DNA of 64,000 nt from Asterella californica (Eukaryota; Streptophyta; Marchantiopsida; Marchantiales; Aytoniaceae). Where the stretch lies: NCBI GenBank assembly GCA_036924285.1, contig JAYKYS010000023.1, positions 434,001-498,000 of the forward strand, written 5' to 3'. Both the position numbers and the translations under genes were made by a program. The notes under the pieces are model-generated. The model saw nothing but the letters and a program-made list of their open reading frames with translations, did no database searches and had not been told where the DNA came from. Positions within the stretch are counted from its first letter, which is position 1, and every line of letters starts with the position of its first letter. This document shows positions 54,475-64,000 of this stretch, piece after piece.

Positions 54475-55560
54475 GATCAACTAAAGCAGCAACAAGTTTA
54501 GGCAAACTTCCAAGACGAACTCGTGTAGCAGTCGTAGCACGAGCTCAATGTCTCTTTCTGAAGTCACTATTAGTAGCTAGACTCTCCTCGCCAGCTTCCT
54601 CATCGATCGAACTCAATAGTGTTGGTATCAGCAACTAACGCTTCTTGCTGGTAGCCTTGGTCATCAGCTTCCTGAAAATGCACCTTTCCAAACTCTGCAT
54701 CATTCACAGAAGCTCCTACCACATCTATCATTTGACTTTCTACTTGTTCAGACATCATCTGTCTCTTGCGCTTGATGATGTCGATGATCAGTTCGTGAAA
54801 CTCCCTCTTTGCAATACCAAGAACTTCCCGGAGAGAAAACTCGATTCGTGCATCCAGTATCCTCTGCTCCAAGATGCTCTTCAGATCAGTAGAAGTTTCA
54901 ATGTCAACCGCCAACTTGTAGGCCGGTCCCTTCCCCTTCTCTTGGGCAGTAAACCTCCTTCCAACCACCGTTGGCTCTTGCTGAGATCTCTGCACGTCCT
55001 CCATCGGACCTGGTGCAGGTGGAAGAGCTTGAGAAGTAGATGGGATGTCTTCTGGAAGAGCTGCTCGTCTCCTTGTGATCCTCCGTCCATCTCCAGTCTC
55101 CTCAGGAACTCCAGTATCAAGTTCAGAGGCCTCTCGTCGCCTCTTTTCCTCCACAGAAGCATCCTGCCAGTGAACGTGTCTATCTACATCCAAGAATGTC
55201 TGATAGAAGCAACATCTATAGGATCTCCTCATCCTGTGACCCTACTAATAGACTCGGCTCCTTTCTTCTGTATCTCAAAAGGAACTGGAGCCACACTCTT
55301 CTCAGCAGTCTTATCTAGCAATGTAGGACTAGAAGAGACCTCAATATGCCCAGCATATACATCAGAATTTACCAGCGGTGCCATTAACGCAGTTGTTGTT
55401 GCAGCCGTAACAATCTGAGGTAGACTCCTCATGCCTCCTCACCCAAACTGCGTGCTCAACGGCTCTTCAGTAGAAGAAAGGTACAACTTACCGTTCTGAT
55501 AGCGAACCACACCATCTCGCAAAGCAGCTGTGAGCTCTTGACAGTCTCCTCGGAAATGAT
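54475..55560 (-). pseudogene. Element C gag C-terminal region and start of protease
   Basis: Two overlapping minus-strand frames (about 55229-55560 and 54600-55232) hold GDCQELTAALRDGVV after the zinc knuckle, KGKGPAYKLAVDIETSTDLK and LGIAKREFHELIIDIIKRKR. The last codons give ALVDHG and stop at the E junction. Confidence 0.75.
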
Positions 55561-55583
55561 CAGGACTGTCACATCAAATACAT

Positions 55584-56612
55584 CTACAAACCAGAGCTCA
55601 TCCTGGACGCGCAGCAGCAGGCGCCAGTGGATGCTCTCTCTGCAATAGAGCTAGCAAGCTCTCGCATCTGTCGAATCAAGTCTTCGATCTGATTTTGTTG
55701 ACCATGGTTCTCCGCAGGTCTCTGAACAGGTGCCCTTTGTGCCGAAGCTGGCACAACTGGCATCAAAGGAACTGCAGCTGGGACAACAGGTCTGGGAGCA
55801 GGGACCAAAGGCTGCTGTACTTGAGGAGCAGCATAAGGTGGAGTGACCACTTCTGCAAGTAGACGTCCTCCCACAGCCACTCTTTCCCTCCTCTGCCTTG
55901 TCAGTACAGCCACAGCATCCTCAACTCTCCCCCAATCCATAGTAACACCTCCCTCAGCAGATCGATCGGCCAACATAAAACATAACCGATCTACCGTAGC
56001 ATCATCGGTAGCTTGCAGGAAAAGCTCTGTTCTCCTAGCATCTAAGGTTATTCGCTCTAGAGTTGAAAGTTGCCGGTATCTTCGATCAAACTCTCTCAGC
56101 AGCAACTCACTCAGGCTCATCATACGACCAGGTTGCTGCTCAACCCAATCTAGAAATGTCCTTCTAGTAACTCTCTCTGAATCGTCCTCAAGAAACTCCT
56201 CTCGAAGAGATCGCTCAAAACTCATCCAGATTCCAACGTTTCTTCTCTGTACATCCTTAACTTGGTCCCGCAACTCAGGAATGATAGCTAACTCAAAACT
56301 TGCTATCATCTCAGCATCAGTAACTCTAACCAGCTCCATCTCTTCTCTATACTCACGCAGATATCTAGAAATATCTCTACCTTCAAACTTTCCACATCTG
56401 TTCACAATAGCTTGCAAAACCTTGGTGGACTTTAACTCACCCCCTCCAACGATCGAATGTTGTTGGACCAGGGCCGCAAGCGTCTTCAAGATCTCAGCCG
56501 TGTCCAGACCAGATGCAGATGTCGCTGTAGCCGCTGGTGCTACAGAAGGTGTTGCAGTAGACGTAGATGCAGCAGCCGTAGAAGTAGCAGCAGCAGCGCC
56601 CTTGCGATCCAT
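55584..56612 (-). pseudogene. Element C gag N-terminal region
   Basis: About 342 codons from ATG 56612 (MDRKGAAAA). An Ala/Thr-rich N-terminus leads to the capsid-like domain (FEGRDISRYLREYREEME, WVEQQPGR, FMLADRSAEGG) and a Pro-rich linker. The frame shifts before the zinc knuckle, which is still readable as CRCI-stop-CDSPDHFRGDC near 55555-55600; TGA replaces the conserved Trp. Confidence 0.8.
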
Positions 56613-56661
56613 CTCTTCTCCTTGTAGTAAACTCAACCTCCTCAATCAATCACCCCAAGAG

Positions 56662-56679
56662 CTCTCAGTGGAAGCACCA
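56662..56679 (-). promoter_or_regulatory. Primer-binding site of element C, tRNA-Thr-like
   Basis: TGGTGCTTCCACTGAGAG on the minus strand, two bases inside the 5' LTR, as in F. Confidence 0.6.
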
Positions 56680-56681
56680 GA

Positions 56682-57810
56682 TGTCGAGTTGAGAGTTTTC
56701 CTGAGAAGGGCGGAACCTTCTGGCTGTGGTTTAACCGTGAAGGCTGTGTTGTGCCTATTCAGAGAAGTGCTTAGCTTCAGGCTGTGGTTGCTTGCTATAG
56801 AGGTAGGCTTCAGATCAAAAGGGAACACTATGAACACTCACTCAGGTCGATTTGGCTCTCCAGTATGTTCAGAAAACGAATATCAGGTTGAACTAGGAGT
56901 AATAAGGTCAGACAGCGAACTTTAACAATCAAGAACCAGAAACATAAGATGGTTTAGGCTTCAAAACTTCTCCTACATGTCAATGAGGTCCTACTGGATA
57001 CACATACGAAGTTTCAGCTTGAGATCAATTCAAAGCACCAAGATATGAGTAGAAACTTTCTGAGTAGAGAAATTATGGCAATTTTTGATACCCAGCTAGC
57101 TATTTCGACCTATAACAGGAGATTGGCTCGATCACTTTCAAAGTTTCTTACAGGATATGGAGTCTTCAAGATGCTGAACGTTCCTGTGAAGTTGGGACTC
57201 CTGATTGTACACAGAACTCCAGATCTCGTTCTATGAAGTTGCTGCTCTAGATTGAGAGCTTTTCAGACCCCCTCAGCTTCAGCGGCCGTCCTGAATTACT
57301 CAGTAACTCAAATCACTTGAAAGATTTTGGACAGTCGTAGCCCTGGTGACAGTGAATGCAACCACAAAGGTTTGAAGCGATTTCCTAAATTCTGCTGCAA
57401 TTGACACTCAAAACCCCAAATCCAACAAAAGTGATGCAATTTTGGCACAATCCGAACTTCAGTTGGGCATAACTCCTTGTTTATTGATCCAAATCGATCA
57501 AGAATTTCACTGACAGTGCTTGGCTCGACGAGCTCTATCTCCATGTGCTCTCAGAGTTTGCAGTGCCCTCACCAGTTGCTCGAAATCCCCTTTAGAGCTC
57601 TGTTTCTAAGTTTAGAGTTACACAAAAGACAAAAATGAACCAATGAGAGTTCATAGCTCCATTTGGTTGTCCTTTTGTGCCTTAAACCATGTGGTAACTT
57701 AATTCAACTCATAGGCTACCACGTCAAGTCCCCTAAAGCGCCAGCGTATAACTTAAACTACCTAAAATGACACACAGCTCTGAAAATAAACTTAAATCAA
57801 CTAAAAGCGT
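56682..57810 (-). repeat. Element C 5' LTR, truncated by element F
   Basis: Matches 39956-41083 closely (about 98% by eye) up to AAAAGCGT, where TGTCGTATTG of element F begins. Confidence 0.85.
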
Positions 57811-58310
57811 TGTCGTATTGTACATAGGTCTGTATAGTGAAAAGTAATGCAAAGAGATATTTTTCTATATTGTGTAAAGGAAGCTGCCCTGCAGCTTAAC
57901 AAGCTAGGTAGGAGCTAAGCTGGGGCCATGCTTGACAAGCTGCCCCCTAGCTTGGGTTGGAATATCACCCTTGAGGGAGTCAAAAGACACCAGAATGTAA
58001 AGCTCGGCGAGGAGAGCGACCGCATGCTTCTAGTTTTGACAGAAAGTGTTTTAAGCAATAGTTAGTACGAGTTTTAGGTTGTGAAATATGTGAAAGAGGG
58101 AAATCCGTCGATTCTGGCTCGAGACTCGAACTCAGAATCTGATAGCGTGGGGTGTAGGTGTTCACAAGTACTATAGTTTTGACTCCTTATTTGTAAAAAA
58201 ACAGAGTTGTATGCAGAAGTTAGCATAGAGAAGGCTAGTAAAGACTTCATAAGAAAATTTCTTAGCAAAAGCATATGTACAGGAAGTTTAACAGTTTTGA
58301 ACGGAACCAA

Positions 58311-58377
58311 AGGCCATCCCAGTGATAGGGCGCCTGCCTAGGAGGGAAGTGGTCTCAGGATCAATCCCTCATGGCCT
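58311..58377 (+). other. tRNA-like block inside the F LTR (SINE head?)
   Basis: AGGCCAT (58311-58317) pairs perfectly with ATGGCCT (58371-58377) like an acceptor stem. Between them are an A-box-like CCAGTGATAGGGCG and a B-box-like AGGATCAATCCC at tRNA spacing. The D- and anticodon-stems are poor. It may be the pol III head of a tRNA-derived SINE captured by the LTR, or a chance resemblance. Confidence 0.35.
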
Positions 58378-58995
58378 CTGGTTCCTATTCTGGCCTCCCG
58401 AATGGGAGTCTATGTTGGGTATGTAGCCATGTCATGTATACCTAGGAGCGGGAGACTGGTATCTCCCTTAATCGTGGACTTTCTGGCCTAAGCCTCCGCA
58501 TGCCATCCTAAATATACTATGGGAGATACCTGGTGCGCATATGGGGGGGCTGTAAGCCTGTGAGGCAGCCTCATAAGTGTTAGGGCTTCGACCTACATTG
58601 GATGGCTTGTAGTATATTCAGGATGACATCAAGAGCACATGAAACTTTTGCTAATTAGTTTAATAAGCATCGAGTAGGCTTGCGATGGAGAATGAGGTTA
58701 TGTGAACCTTTATTAGTGTAGGGGTAGAGTTTGTGGAGACAACTGTGAAACTTGTATTAAAAAGGGGCCAACTTTGTAAATAATGCTCTGTACGCATAAG
58801 GACAGCAGGGGGGCAGCTTAAGCTAGGGCCCTGCTTGTGATAAGTGACTGCACTTATAACGACAGCAGGGGGCAGCTTAAGTTGGGGCCTCAACTTTTAG
58901 GTTTAATACCTGCGACGGCTGGAGATCGGGGGACACTTTCCAAGGGAGTTTTCTGAGAGAACTGAGGCGGAAGGAGGAAAAGGAGCAGAATTAGG

Positions 58996-59205
58996 GATTG
59001 AGGAGAGGAGACGCTGAGAAGCTTGGAGGCTGAGTGGGGATCGATTTTTCTGACTGAATTGAGTGGATTGAGGAGAGGAGACGCTGAGAAGCTTGGAGGC
59101 TAAGTGGGGGTCGATTTTTCTGAGAGAATTGAGTGGATTGAGGAGAGGAGACGCTGAGAAGCTTGGAGGCTGAGTGAGGATTGATTTTTCTGACAGAATT
59201 GAGTG
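58996..59205 (+). repeat. Tandem repeat, 70-base unit, three copies
   Basis: Units starting at 58996, 59066 and 59136 read GATTGAGGAGAGGAGACGC, with a GCTTGGAGGCTGAGTG middle and a TCGATTTTTCTGA end. Confidence 0.9.
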
Positions 59206-59654
59206 GAGTGAGCAGGGGAGATCGTGAGAGAGGCAGGAAAGTGTTTTGGAGACAAGAACCTCATATGTTACACAGTTTTGAGGTTTGGAAGGAGTAGAAT
59301 TGAACGGACAGAGGTGGTTTATTAGAAGGAGATCGTTTTTGACAAGACTTTGGGTTGTCGTAAGATCAAATTCCTTGGAATTTTCAGCTGAGAAGGACTT
59401 AGGAGAGGAGGAGAGAGATATTTTCTTAACAGTGAAGCAGTTGACGCTGAAATAAAGCTATTTCTACTCCGGAGAGACATATTTGTGTACCTGAGTGCGT
59501 GCTTGAGTGTTTGTTTTGCAATTGGTGGGCACAAGAGGCTGTGTTTTGAGATTTCATCGTCTGCAGCGACCTATTTTCCTTTCTGGTCATTTCTCTTTGA
59601 TCTATCACAGTCAGGAGGTCCGCCCTCCTCAAGAAAGACTCTCACCACGACATC

Positions 59655-59672
59655 TGGTGCTTCCACTGAGAG
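59655..59672 (+). promoter_or_regulatory. Primer-binding site of element F, tRNA-Thr-like
   Basis: TGGTGCTTCCACTGAGAG, two bases after the LTR end; identical to the sites of C and E. Confidence 0.6.
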
Positions 59673-59717
59673 CAATTGGGGTGATTGATTTGGAGAATTG
59701 GCTAGATTGGGTGGAAA

Positions 59718-61853
59718 ATGGATCACAGTGCTGCTGTACATGGTGCGGCTGCTGCTCAGGGTGCTCCTGTCCAAGGGACTCATGGTCAGGATGGAATTGG
59801 CTCTCAAGGAGGACCTACGGCGGTTCCAACAGCAGCAGCACAGCCTGCCATAGACACGTCTCAGATTCTTCATGCGTTGGCTGCCTTGATTCAACAGCAG
59901 CCTGCAATTGGAGGAGTTGAGCAGAAATCCACGAAGACGTTACAAGCAATTGTTGGTCGATGTGGGCGATTTGATGGAAGAGATGTTACTAGGTACCTGC
60001 GGGAGTATGTAGGTGAAATGGAGTTGGTCAGGGCACCTGAAGTTGAGGTAATTCTAAGCTTTGAGTTGACTGTTGTCCCTGAATTGAGAGAGAAGGTTAG
60101 AAATTTACAGAGAAGACATTTAGGTGAGTGGACTCTGTTTGAACGTGCACTGAGAGAAGAATTTCTAGAAGAGGACTCTGAAAGAGTCACCAGAAGAACT
60201 CTCATGGATTGGATAGAGCGTCAGCCTGGACGTTCCATGGGATTGAATGAAGTGATCCGTGAATTTGAGAAGAGGTACTCTCAGCTTTCTGATCTAGAGA
60301 GGTTGACGTTGGATGCTAGGAAGACAGAGTTGTTCTTAGGGGCTCTGGATGAGTTCACAGCAGATAGGCTTTGCTTCATGTTGGCTGATCGAGGAGCTGA
60401 AGGGGGAGTTACATCTGATTGGAGGAGAGTAGAAGAAGCAGTATCCACCCTTGCTAGAGAACGTCGTGGTAGGATGGTACTGCAGCCAGAGACCTTGCCA
60501 GAGCAGAGAGTAGCTCCTCATGTTCCTGTAGCTCCTCCTGCAATACCTCAAGCACCTATTGTGATTCCTCAAGCACCTATAGTGGTTCCCCAAGTGGTTC
60601 CTCAAGCGCCTGCAGTACTTATCCCAGCACAGAGAGGACCTAGACAGTAGCAGCGACCTGTTGAGAACCGAAATCAACATAACTTGATAGAAGAACTTAC
60701 TCAACAGTTGAGAGATTTGAGGGTTGAGATGACAGACTTGAGGAGAGATCAACGACCTGTTGCACCAGGTGCCCGACCTGTAGGAGGAACCTTTACCAGG
60801 AGATGTATTTGGTGCGATAGTCCAGACCATCTCAGAGGAGACTGTTAAGACTTGGCGGTTGCCTTGCGAGAGGGCGTAGTCAACTATCAGAACAACAGAT
60901 TGTATCTAACCGCCACTAGGCAGCCTCTGAATACATATTTTGGAAGAGGAGGAATGAGGAGTTCTCTTCCAGCACTTACTGGTGCGAATACTACAGCGAT
61001 GACTGCGGGTTCTGCGGAGGCTGATGTATATACTGGGAGAGTTGAGGTGCGCTCTAATCCAACTATGGTTGAGCAGGCTGGTGAGGTTCTGGTTGAAATG
61101 ATGAAGAGAGGTGCTGAAAGCATTAGGAGAGCTACTGGATGGAGAGATCCAGTAGCTGCAACTTCTATTCGAGCGTTTTTAGAGACGAGTGGTGAACAAG
61201 ATGCCATGATCGAAGACAAAAGAAGACGGGACGCTTCCGATTTAGATGCAGGAGTACCAGAGGACAGTGACCGTCGGAGGGTTACAAGGAGGAGAGCCGC
61301 GGAACCATCACCATCTGTACCAGCTGGAAGATTTCCTGATGCAGAGGATATACCTTCTACCTCTACAGCTCCACCACCTGCAGTAGATCCTATGGAAGGT
61401 GTACAGGATTTGCCACAAGAGACTACTGCTACAGATAGAGTACGGGGAAAGAGGTTTACAACACAGGAGAAGGGAAAAGCTCCAGCTTACAAGTTAGCGG
61501 CAGACATCGAAACAACAACAGACTTGCGTGCTGTTCTAGAGCAACGCATTTTGGATGCTAGAGTTGAGTTTACTCTTCGTGAAGTGCTTGGTATCGCAAA
61601 GAGAGAGTTTCATGAGTTGACAATAGACATCATGAAGAGAAAGAGACAGATATTGACCGAACAAGTAAGTAGTCAGATGGTTGGAGCAGTAGATGCTATT
61701 GGTGTTGATCAATTCGGAGATGATAAGTACGAGGCATGGGTTGCTGGTCCTACTGTTATTGAAAATGAAGATGAAGAGTTTGAAGAGGATGGGTCAGGCG
61801 CAGACAGCGATTTCAAGGAGAAGCACTGGGCAAGAGCGACAACAGAGACGTAA
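59718..61853 (+). pseudogene. Element F gag, three in-frame stops
   Basis: One frame from ATG 59718. The Ala/Gln-rich N-terminus leads to the capsid-like domain (FDGRDVTRYLREYVGEME, WIERQPGRS, FMLADRGAEGG) and a Pro-rich linker with APIVIPQAPIVVP-type repeats. TAG at 60648-60650 and TAA at 60846-60848 break the frame on either side of the knuckle CIWCDSPDHLRGDC. The C-terminal part has KAPAYKLAADIETTTDLR and VLGIAKREFHELTIDIMKRKR. TAA at 61851-61853 separates it from protease in the same frame. Confidence 0.85.
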
Positions 61854-62306
61854 GTTTGGCTTGGAGGACTTTCTGAGCCAGTACCTGCACTTGTGGATCA
61901 CGGGTCGGAGATCAACATCATTTCCAAGGAGGTGTATGAAAAGAGACGGTGGCCAATCGAAAGGAATCATGGTTGGGTGCTTCGAGCTGCAAATAACCAA
62001 AAGGGTGAGTTATACGGAGCTTGTCCCAATATGCGTGTAAGGATTGGGGATGTAGAGGTTGATCAGCATTTCTTTGTACAGTCATCTGCCTCCTATCCTG
62101 TCATACTGGGCCAACCATACATCACCGCTGTTCGGATGGAGACAAAGGTGATGAACGATGGGTCTCATTATGCTAGAGTTCGGAGTCCTGATGATAAGTA
62201 CTTAGTACAGTTTTTGACGGTTCGTTCAAGACATGAGCGGAATAGACAAACCCTTAGAGATTCTCAGACGAAGAGATGTAAGGTTTTTCGCAATCCACTC
62301 CTGTAG
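61854..62306 (+). CDS. Element F protease domain
   Basis: Same frame as gag. PALVDHGSEINIISKEVYE is the active site, followed by GELYGACPNMRVRIGD, HFFVQ, PVILGQPYI, RMETKV and HERNRQTLRD. It ends at TAG 62304-62306, overlapping pol. It is the most complete protease of this clade in the window. Confidence 0.8.
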   Translation, partial: VWLGGLSEPVPALVDHGSEINIISKEVYEKRRWPIERNHGWVLRAANNQKGELYGACPNMRVRIGDVEVDQHFFVQSSASYPVILGQPYITAVRMETKVMNDGSHYARVRSPDDKYLVQFLTVRSRHERNRQTLRDSQTKRCKVFRNPLL

Positions 62307-64000
62307 AGCGGGAAGACAGGGGTGTAGGACCTACTGTTGAGGTCCCGTCAGAGTTGGAAGCGAGACATGTACAAAGGTCTGGATACATGTGTGGTGTACA
62401 GAGTTGGCAGTCTGGATTGCTGATGTTTGAGACAAATGGGTGGAGCCGATTTACAAGAGTTGAAGATATGGAGGAAAATACAAAAAGATGGATGGTGAAA
62501 CAAAATAATGAAGGGAGAGAAGCAAGTTGTTGGTGTGCACTCCCTCAGGAAGCAGACGTCCATGCGAAGTACAAATCTGTACTGAGAAAGGTAAGACCGG
62601 TAGCAGCTCAACTACCTGCTAACTCCCAGCAGCAAGTACAGTTAGTGGGGACTCAGCCTATATTGCGTGATCATAGACGAGTAGGACACCAATTTACTGA
62701 GGAGACATTGAAGGAGCTCCAGATAGGAGGGGGTGATTTCTTAACTGAGGTCGAGAAGACAGTGTTTGAACATATGATAGTGAAGCATGGTAAAGCATTC
62801 TCTTTTTCAGCAGAGGAGATAGGTTGTGTGGACCCAAAGGTTATAGCGCCTATGGTTATATTCACAATCTCTCATGTGCCTTGGGACCTGAAACCGATCC
62901 CAGTTCCTCGTGCTTTGTTGCCTAAACTCATCGAGTTGTTGAAGGAGAAGGTACAGATGGGGATACTTGAGCCGTCTATGGGGCCATATTCTAGCAGGTG
63001 GTTCACTGTACTCAAGAAGTCAAGAGCTTTGCGTTTTATTCAAGACCTACAGCCTGCAAATAACGTAACTATTCGTAACGTTGGGACGGGTCCTGTGATT
63101 GAAGAGATAGCAGAGACATTTGCAGGGAGAGCTATCTATTCGATAGGAGATCTATATTCTGGTTATGATCAGTTCCAGCTGGCTGTGGAGAGTAGAGATT
63201 TAACTACTATGCGTACGCCCCTGGGATTGATGCGGATGTGTACTCTTCCACAAGGAGCAACGAACTCGGTGGCTCATATGCAGAACGCGATGCATAAGGT
63301 ACTAAGGGAGTTTGTGCCTGATGTTATCATTCCATTTCTAGACGATATTCCCATAAAGGGTTGCGCGGTTGAAGACAAGGATGAAGTAGTACTTGCGAAT
63401 GGATGCATAAGGTTTGTTGCAGACCATATCAGAGATGTAGAACGTATCTTGACTCGTCTGGAGGAGGTACATCTCACCCTGTCAGGAGCTAAGTCCAAGT
63501 TTGGTGTGTCTAAGATTTTAGTGGTTGGACACCTGTGTGGCGCTTTTGGAAGGCGACCAAACCCCGAGAAGGTTGAAGCTATAGCTAGGATGGCAGACTG
63601 TAAGAACATCACGGAGGTTCGACGCTTTCTAGGTGCTTGTGTATTTTATCGCTTATCCATTCCTCATTATGCTCATGTTGCTGAGCCTTTGTATGCATTG
63701 TTGAGGAAGGGTAAGAGGTTTGTATGGGCCTCAGTCCATCGAGAAGCTATGAATAGGTTGAAGGAGGCTCTACAGTCTCCACCTGTTCTGAGAAAAGTAG
63801 ACTACGGGTGTGGGAGACCTGTCATTGTTACAGTAGATACTAGTCCAAAGGCGATTGGCTGGGCAATAGGTCAAGATGATGCGGATGGTATGCGATTTAC
63901 CTCTAGGTTTGGAGCTAGGATCTTGACAGACAGACAACGAGATTATCCTCAGGTGAAGCGTGAATTATGGAGAGCGGTGACAGCGATGAAGACAGATCGT
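62282..64000 (+). CDS. Element F pol: RT and start of RNase H, open at window edge
   Basis: Open from the TAA at 62279-62281 to base 64000 (573 codons) in the -1 frame relative to protease, with 25 bases overlap. After a 190-residue lead-in with HAKYKSVLRKVRP, RT shows PWDLKPIPVPRALLPK (near 62880), GDLYSGYDQFQL (near 63150), LPQGATNS (near 63250) and FLDDIPIKGC (63340-63365). RNase H begins at DTSPKAIGWAIGQDD (near 63840). VLKKSRAL replaces the usual VPKKSGAL near 63010. Integrase should be beyond the window. Confidence 0.88.

Larger units (their letters stand above)
39956..57810 (-). mobile_element. Ty3/Gypsy element C, broken by elements E and F
   Basis: The 3' LTR is 39956-41434. The 5' LTR starts (right side) at 56682 and matches up to 57810, where element F begins; the remaining roughly 350 bases of that LTR are off the window beyond F. 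Between them lie pol, protease and gag on the minus strand, with element E (45519-54470) inserted in the protease. The coding region has at least one frameshift and several stops, so C is dead. It sits within element D. Confidence 0.85.
57811..59652 (+). repeat. Element F 5' LTR, 1,842 bp
   Basis: Begins TGTCGTATTGTACATAGG and ends CTCACCACGACA, giving TG...CA and a six-base inverted terminus. It contains a tRNA-like block, a 70-base tandem triplet, and a repeated GACAGCAGGGGGCAGCTTAA word (near 58800 and 58860). No 3' partner is in the window. Confidence 0.75.
57811..64000 (+). mobile_element. Ty3/Gypsy element F, 5' part, runs off the right edge
   Basis: A 5' LTR, tRNA-Thr-like primer site, gag, protease and pol in plus orientation. 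Its LTR has matching TGTCGT...ACGACA ends and starts inside the LTR of C. The pol frame is open to the window end. Gag and gag-protease contain three stops. Confidence 0.85.

Noticed and set aside
54645..56925. Long plus-strand frames (257 and 360 codons) opposite element C gag
   Set aside because: Antisense of gag; low-complexity Ser/Arg-rich translations arise from the Ala/Glu-rich gag codons.
1..64000. CRISPR arrays, rRNA genes, centromere satellites or telomere arrays
   Set aside because: No regularly spaced short repeats, no rRNA-like blocks and no tandem TTTAGGG array were seen.

Overview
The window looks like a nuclear segment of a land-plant genome, possibly a bryophyte; the species cannot be named from sequence alone. 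The evidence is an intron-rich S-formylglutathione hydrolase gene with plant-like protein sequence and GT-AG introns, a Harbinger-type MITE with the GAGCATCTCCACC terminus, a plastid-type trnN relic, and plant-style Copia and Ty3/Gypsy retrotransposons. The only clear host protein gene is at the left edge; most of the rest is repeat DNA.

Layout. 1-2.15 kb: SFGH on the minus strand, six exons, C-terminus off the left edge. 2.5-8.6 kb: AT-rich intergenic DNA with tandem duplications, one 808-bp MITE with TTA target duplications, and several copies of a family built from adjacent palindromes. 8.65-17.9 kb: relics of small-RNA genes (plastid-like trnN, U2 snRNA, tRNA-Ala), a decayed Rep/HUH-like pseudogene near 10.1-10.9 kb, and a fold-back element at 13.1-15.0 kb. 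18.0-19.3 kb: the 3' end of a Copia element (G, minus). 19.3-33.8 kb: an old Gypsy element (B, minus; LTR, tRNA-iMet primer site, gag, protease), split by a young 11.6-kb Gypsy element (A, minus; identical-length 2,405-bp LTRs). 33.8-37.4 kb: a rotten Copia (H, plus). 37.4-39.96 kb: the RNase H-integrase end of another Gypsy lineage (D, minus). 39.96-57.81 kb: Gypsy element C (minus), inserted into D, itself carrying Gypsy element E (45.5-54.5 kb, minus) in its protease gene, and cut in its 5' LTR by Gypsy element F (plus), which runs off the right edge. The insertion order is D, then C, then E and F.

Elements A, C, E and F belong to one Gypsy clade: gag with a CIWCDS zinc knuckle, a protease with a DHGSE-like active site, RT with a FLDDIP motif, RNase H, and an HHCC/DDE integrase with a GPY/F end and no obvious chromodomain. 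E encodes gag to integrase as one 1.5-kb-codon reading frame but has lost nearly all of the protease. The most novel signal is a pair of small tandem, mutually related ORFs (71 and 67 codons, same frame, separated by one stop and six bases) lying inside the LTRs of both A and E, at different places in the two LTRs. Primer sites also differ: A appears to use tRNA-Trp, whereas C, E and F use a site resembling the end of a tRNA-Thr.
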